NCBI GenBank assembly: GCA_017390125.1
Contig: JAFPCT010000087.1
Coordinates: 1 to 42,964, forward strand
Length of the DNA: 42,964 bases
Direction of reading: 5' to 3'
From: Treponema sp.
GTDB taxonomy: Bacteria; Spirochaetota; Spirochaetia; Treponematales; Treponemataceae
Shown: positions 40,783 to 42,964 of the stretch, piece after piece
How positions within the stretch are numbered: the first letter of the stretch is position 1
How the letters are laid out: the number at the start of each line of letters is the position of its first letter
The notes under the pieces: model-generated
Told to the model about the DNA's origin: nothing
Databases searched by the model: none
Seen by the model: only the letters and a program-made list of their open reading frames with translations
Translations under genes and position numbers: made by a program

Positions 40783-41958
40783 ATGCAGATAGTAGAAGAA
40801 TTTTCGTATTTCATAGATTCTCACTCCGTGGACAAGACCCAGTCTTCTTCGATGAAGCTTGCTTTGGGCGGCACAGGCATTGTATGGCTGATTATACTCA
40901 TCATACTTGCTGTTTCACCGGTATTCAAAAAGCCGGAGCATTACAAGACCGTTCAGATCATGCTGGAGCCTGTTCAGAAGATTGAGACAACAAAATCGGA
41001 AAAAAGTTCTGCCGCTGTAAAAAAGGTGCCGGACGCAACTGCAAAAGAAGCTGCCGCCCCTAAAAAAGTGCAGAAGACACAGGAAGCTCCTGCAGCAAAA
41101 AAAACTGAGCCTGTAAAACAGCCTCAGAAAGCCCAGGAAGCAAAGCCTGCCGCTCAGAAAACAGCGGAACCGGCAAAAACTGCTCCCTCTCAGGCACCGG
41201 CAAAAGCTGCTTCAAAACCGGCAGAGGCTCCTAAGGCTGCGGAAACTCCGAAGCCTGCGGAACCATACAAGAAGGCTGACATAAAATATGCAAGGAGCAT
41301 GGACGAGCTTCTTGAGGAGCAGATGAACAAAACATCTTCTTCAAAAAAGGAAATCGACTGGGATTCATTTGACGGCGTCGAATCCACTAGCTCATCGGCT
41401 TCGAGCAGTAATAATGCCGCAAAATCAATAACCGGAGGTGAAGCCCTTTCTGGTTCTGCAGGTACTGCGACAGCAAAGGACAAGGCCGTTACTGCAACTG
41501 ACGGACGTGAAAATTCAAAGAATTATTCATCTTCCGCCGCAACCTCCGGCACTCTGAATAAGATTGCGGAAACGGAGCAGACTTTCGAAGGCAATGTTGG
41601 TGATGGCGGAAACGGCATCAGCTCAAGGTCAAAAGTAATGGCTGCCCGCTCTAATGACGGAAAGATTTCCCTTTCTCTTTCAGACGGTTCTTCCCGGGTT
41701 CTCATAGAACCAAAGGAACCTAAAATTTTTATCTCGGAAGAGAATTCAAAATTGATAGATAACACAAGAACTGTTACAATAGAATTCACAGTTCTTCCTT
41801 CCGGAAATGTTCCTCAGAACGGGATCTCATTCCGGCCGGCAGCAGTTATTCCGCCGGAGATTCAGTCTGAAATCCGGACCCAGATCTCAAGGTGGCGCTT
41901 TGCACCGGGACCTACGGAAGGCGTTGCAATATTTGAGTACAGCATTATAAAGAGATAG
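40783..41958 (+). CDS. tonB: TonB-like energy transducer
   Basis: Spans the periplasm to transmit energy from ExbBD to an outer-membrane partner. In 391 aa it has a short cytoplasmic N-terminus, one TM (about 30-47), a Lys/Ala/Pro-rich segment (about 65-165, many KPAEAPK-type units), a Ser/Thr/Gly-rich disordered part (about 185-290), and a C-terminal TonB-like domain (about 320-391, TRTVTIEFTVLPSGNVPQNG ... ISRWRFAPGP). The middle region is long enough to cross the periplasm. AAGG in the end of exbD serves as ribosome-binding site. Confidence 0.92.
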   Translation: MQIVEEFSYFIDSHSVDKTQSSSMKLALGGTGIVWLIILIILAVSPVFKKPEHYKTVQIMLEPVQKIETTKSEKSSAAVKKVPDATAKEAAAPKKVQKTQEAPAAKKTEPVKQPQKAQEAKPAAQKTAEPAKTAPSQAPAKAASKPAEAPKAAETPKPAEPYKKADIKYARSMDELLEEQMNKTSSSKKEIDWDSFDGVESTSSSASSSNNAAKSITGGEALSGSAGTATAKDKAVTATDGRENSKNYSSSAATSGTLNKIAETEQTFEGNVGDGGNGISSRSKVMAARSNDGKISLSLSDGSSRVLIEPKEPKIFISEENSKLIDNTRTVTIEFTVLPSGNVPQNGISFRPAAVIPPEIQSEIRTQISRWRFAPGPTEGVAIFEYSIIKR

Positions 41959-41971
41959 AAAAGGAGACCAT

Positions 41972-42655
41972 GTGCAGGTAAAGAATCTTGGCGAAATAGA
42001 AGCCGTAGCATTTGACATTGACGGAACTCTCTACGATCAGTGGCGTATTCATTTCTATGCCCTGCGGCATTATATTTTCCACGGTGTTTTTTTCCTTCAC
42101 TTCGGACTTACCCGCCACGAAATGCACGGGATGGCTCCTCAGGAAGACTTCAAGAAGGTGCAGGCAGAAAAAATGGCCCGCCGCCTGAACTGTTCCTATG
42201 AATCTGCACTGTCAAAACTTGACCGCATTGTATACAGCGGTCTGAAGAAATATTTCGTGCACATGCCATGCATGAAAGACGTTCCGGAAACATTCAAAAA
42301 ATTCAAGGAAGCTGGTTTTAAGATTGCGCTCCTTTCAGATTTTCCGCCGGAACAGAAAGGCGACATCTGGGGTGTGAAGCAGTATTGCGACGCAGTGCTG
42401 GGAACAGAAGCTCTTGGAGCCCTTAAGCCGGATGTTCATTCATTCCTAAAAATGGCAGAGATACTTGGCGTTGCTCCTGAAAAAATTCTTTATGTGGGAA
42501 ACAGCAAGAAGTACGACGTTGTGGGCTCAAAAAAAGCCGGAATGAAGAGCGCGTATTTGCTTCCTTCATGGAAAAGAATTTTTAAAATGAAAGATAAAGA
42601 TGCTGACATTTCGTTCTGCAACTATCGTCAATTACAGGATATTGTGCTAAATTAG
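41972..42655 (+). CDS. HAD-superfamily hydrolase
   Basis: A 227-aa cytoplasmic phosphatase-like protein. Motif I FDIDGTLYD gives catalytic aspartates 15 and 17; motif II is in LLSDF, motif III lysine in LKPDVHSF, and motif IV in YVGNSKKYDVVGSKKAG. The helical cap between motifs I and II marks subfamily I. Substrate unknown. The start is GTG at 41972 with AAGGAG 5 nt upstream; an ATG 2 nt earlier overlaps it but encodes only MCR. It follows tonB by 13 nt in the same direction, a link that may be only transcriptional. Confidence 0.9.
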   Translation: MQVKNLGEIEAVAFDIDGTLYDQWRIHFYALRHYIFHGVFFLHFGLTRHEMHGMAPQEDFKKVQAEKMARRLNCSYESALSKLDRIVYSGLKKYFVHMPCMKDVPETFKKFKEAGFKIALLSDFPPEQKGDIWGVKQYCDAVLGTEALGALKPDVHSFLKMAEILGVAPEKILYVGNSKKYDVVGSKKAGMKSAYLLPSWKRIFKMKDKDADISFCNYRQLQDIVLN

Positions 42656-42685
42656 AAAAATACAAAAGTTTAACTGGGTGGGAAA

Positions 42686-42964
42686 ATGTTTTTTTTGACT
42701 CTTTTATTGTCTGCAGGAATTGCAGCAGGAATTTCATATTTTTTGCATACTCTCGACAGAGACAACAACTCTTTTGAAAAGGTAAGACGCTATGCCGACA
42801 AAAGGCAGGGCGAATTTGATGCATATTTCCAGCAGCAGGAAAAGAAACTTTCTTCAAGTACTGCAAACCTGGAGACGAAATTCATGCAGTCTACTGCGGC
42901 CGTTAAGCGTCTTGAAAGCCAGATTGAAGAATTCCAGAAAATGACGGACGGCCTTTCCCATGAC
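42686..42964 (+). CDS. Coiled-coil protein with N-terminal membrane segment, 3'-truncated by window edge
   Basis: The frame opens at ATG 42686, after GGGTGGG, and stays open to the window edge (93 codons). It begins with a hydrophobic segment (MFFLTLLLSAGIAAGISYFL), then charged sequence with heptad periodicity (FDAYFQQQEKKLSS, AVKRLESQIEEFQKMTDG). This resembles the start of the long coiled-coil proteins of spirochaetes (SpiroCoCo type). The assignment is tentative because most of the gene is missing. Confidence 0.65.
   Translation, partial: MFFLTLLLSAGIAAGISYFLHTLDRDNNSFEKVRRYADKRQGEFDAYFQQQEKKLSSSTANLETKFMQSTAAVKRLESQIEEFQKMTDGLSHD

Noticed and set aside
41970..41981. ATG overlapping the HAD gene GTG start
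   Set aside because: It encodes only three residues before a stop; the GTG has the better spacing from AAGGAG, so the ATG is not taken as a gene start.
1..42964. tRNA, rRNA, CRISPR, insertion sequence, prophage or replication origin
   Set aside because: I looked in all spacers and found no cloverleaf, repeat-spacer array, transposase, phage gene or DnaA-box cluster that I could support.

Overview
The window looks like chromosomal DNA of a host-associated or rumen-type Treponema (Spirochaetota) of moderate G+C. This rests on a class I (archaeal-type) lysyl-tRNA synthetase, many treponeme-style exported beta-rich proteins and lipoproteins, a FecR-domain protein coupled to a class III adenylate cyclase, and the start of a long coiled-coil protein at the right edge. 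The species is inferred, not proven. I see no rRNA, tRNA, CRISPR array, complete insertion sequence or prophage.

Layout. 1-1626 (+): 3' part of a chemoreceptor, ending in a bidirectional terminator shared with lysS (1663-3273, -). 3422-10647 (-): an overlapping operon of adenylate cyclase, giant FecR/FN3-like protein, outer-membrane barrel-like protein and small lipoprotein. The lipoprotein frame continues 35 codons past a stop. 10927-12102 (-): stand-alone AICAR transformylase followed by two competing hairpins. 12103-14951: an ABC-F ATPase gene between two debris-filled spacers holding a response-regulator relic, a GC-rich structured patch, a 74-bp tandem duplication and a metallophosphoesterase relic. 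14952-17477 (+): aroA and an orphan adenine DNA methyltransferase. 17459-19638 (-): an EEP-family lipoprotein and ychF. 19740-21929 (+): a flavoprotein pair. 21926-23884 (-): uvrC, whose 5' end overlaps a divergent LamG-like/FN3 exported protein (23854-25413, +). 25526-26134 (+): an A+T-rich lipoprotein gene. 26209-28967 (-): murJ and a proline peptidase. 29155 to the right edge (+): a fused 2-hydroxyacyl-CoA dehydratase activase-like giant, then an envelope run of exported protein, 952-aa TPR protein, outer-membrane barrel, ExbB, ExbD, TonB, HAD phosphatase and coiled-coil protein.

The two most system-like regions are the cyclase-FecR-barrel-lipoprotein operon, which could be an envelope-sensing second-messenger module, and the TPR-barrel-ExbB-ExbD-TonB run, which has the parts of a proton-driven trans-envelope machine with a dedicated periplasmic scaffold and outer-membrane partner.

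One signal crosses gene boundaries: six of 27 visible start codons (purH, aroA, the FAD oxidoreductase, uvrC, murJ, the TPR gene) have a TANNNT hexamer ending exactly 6 nt before ATG and no Shine-Dalgarno sequence. This is the geometry of leaderless transcription, with +1 at the A of ATG. The other starts mostly have recognisable ribosome-binding sites, so the organism may use two initiation modes.
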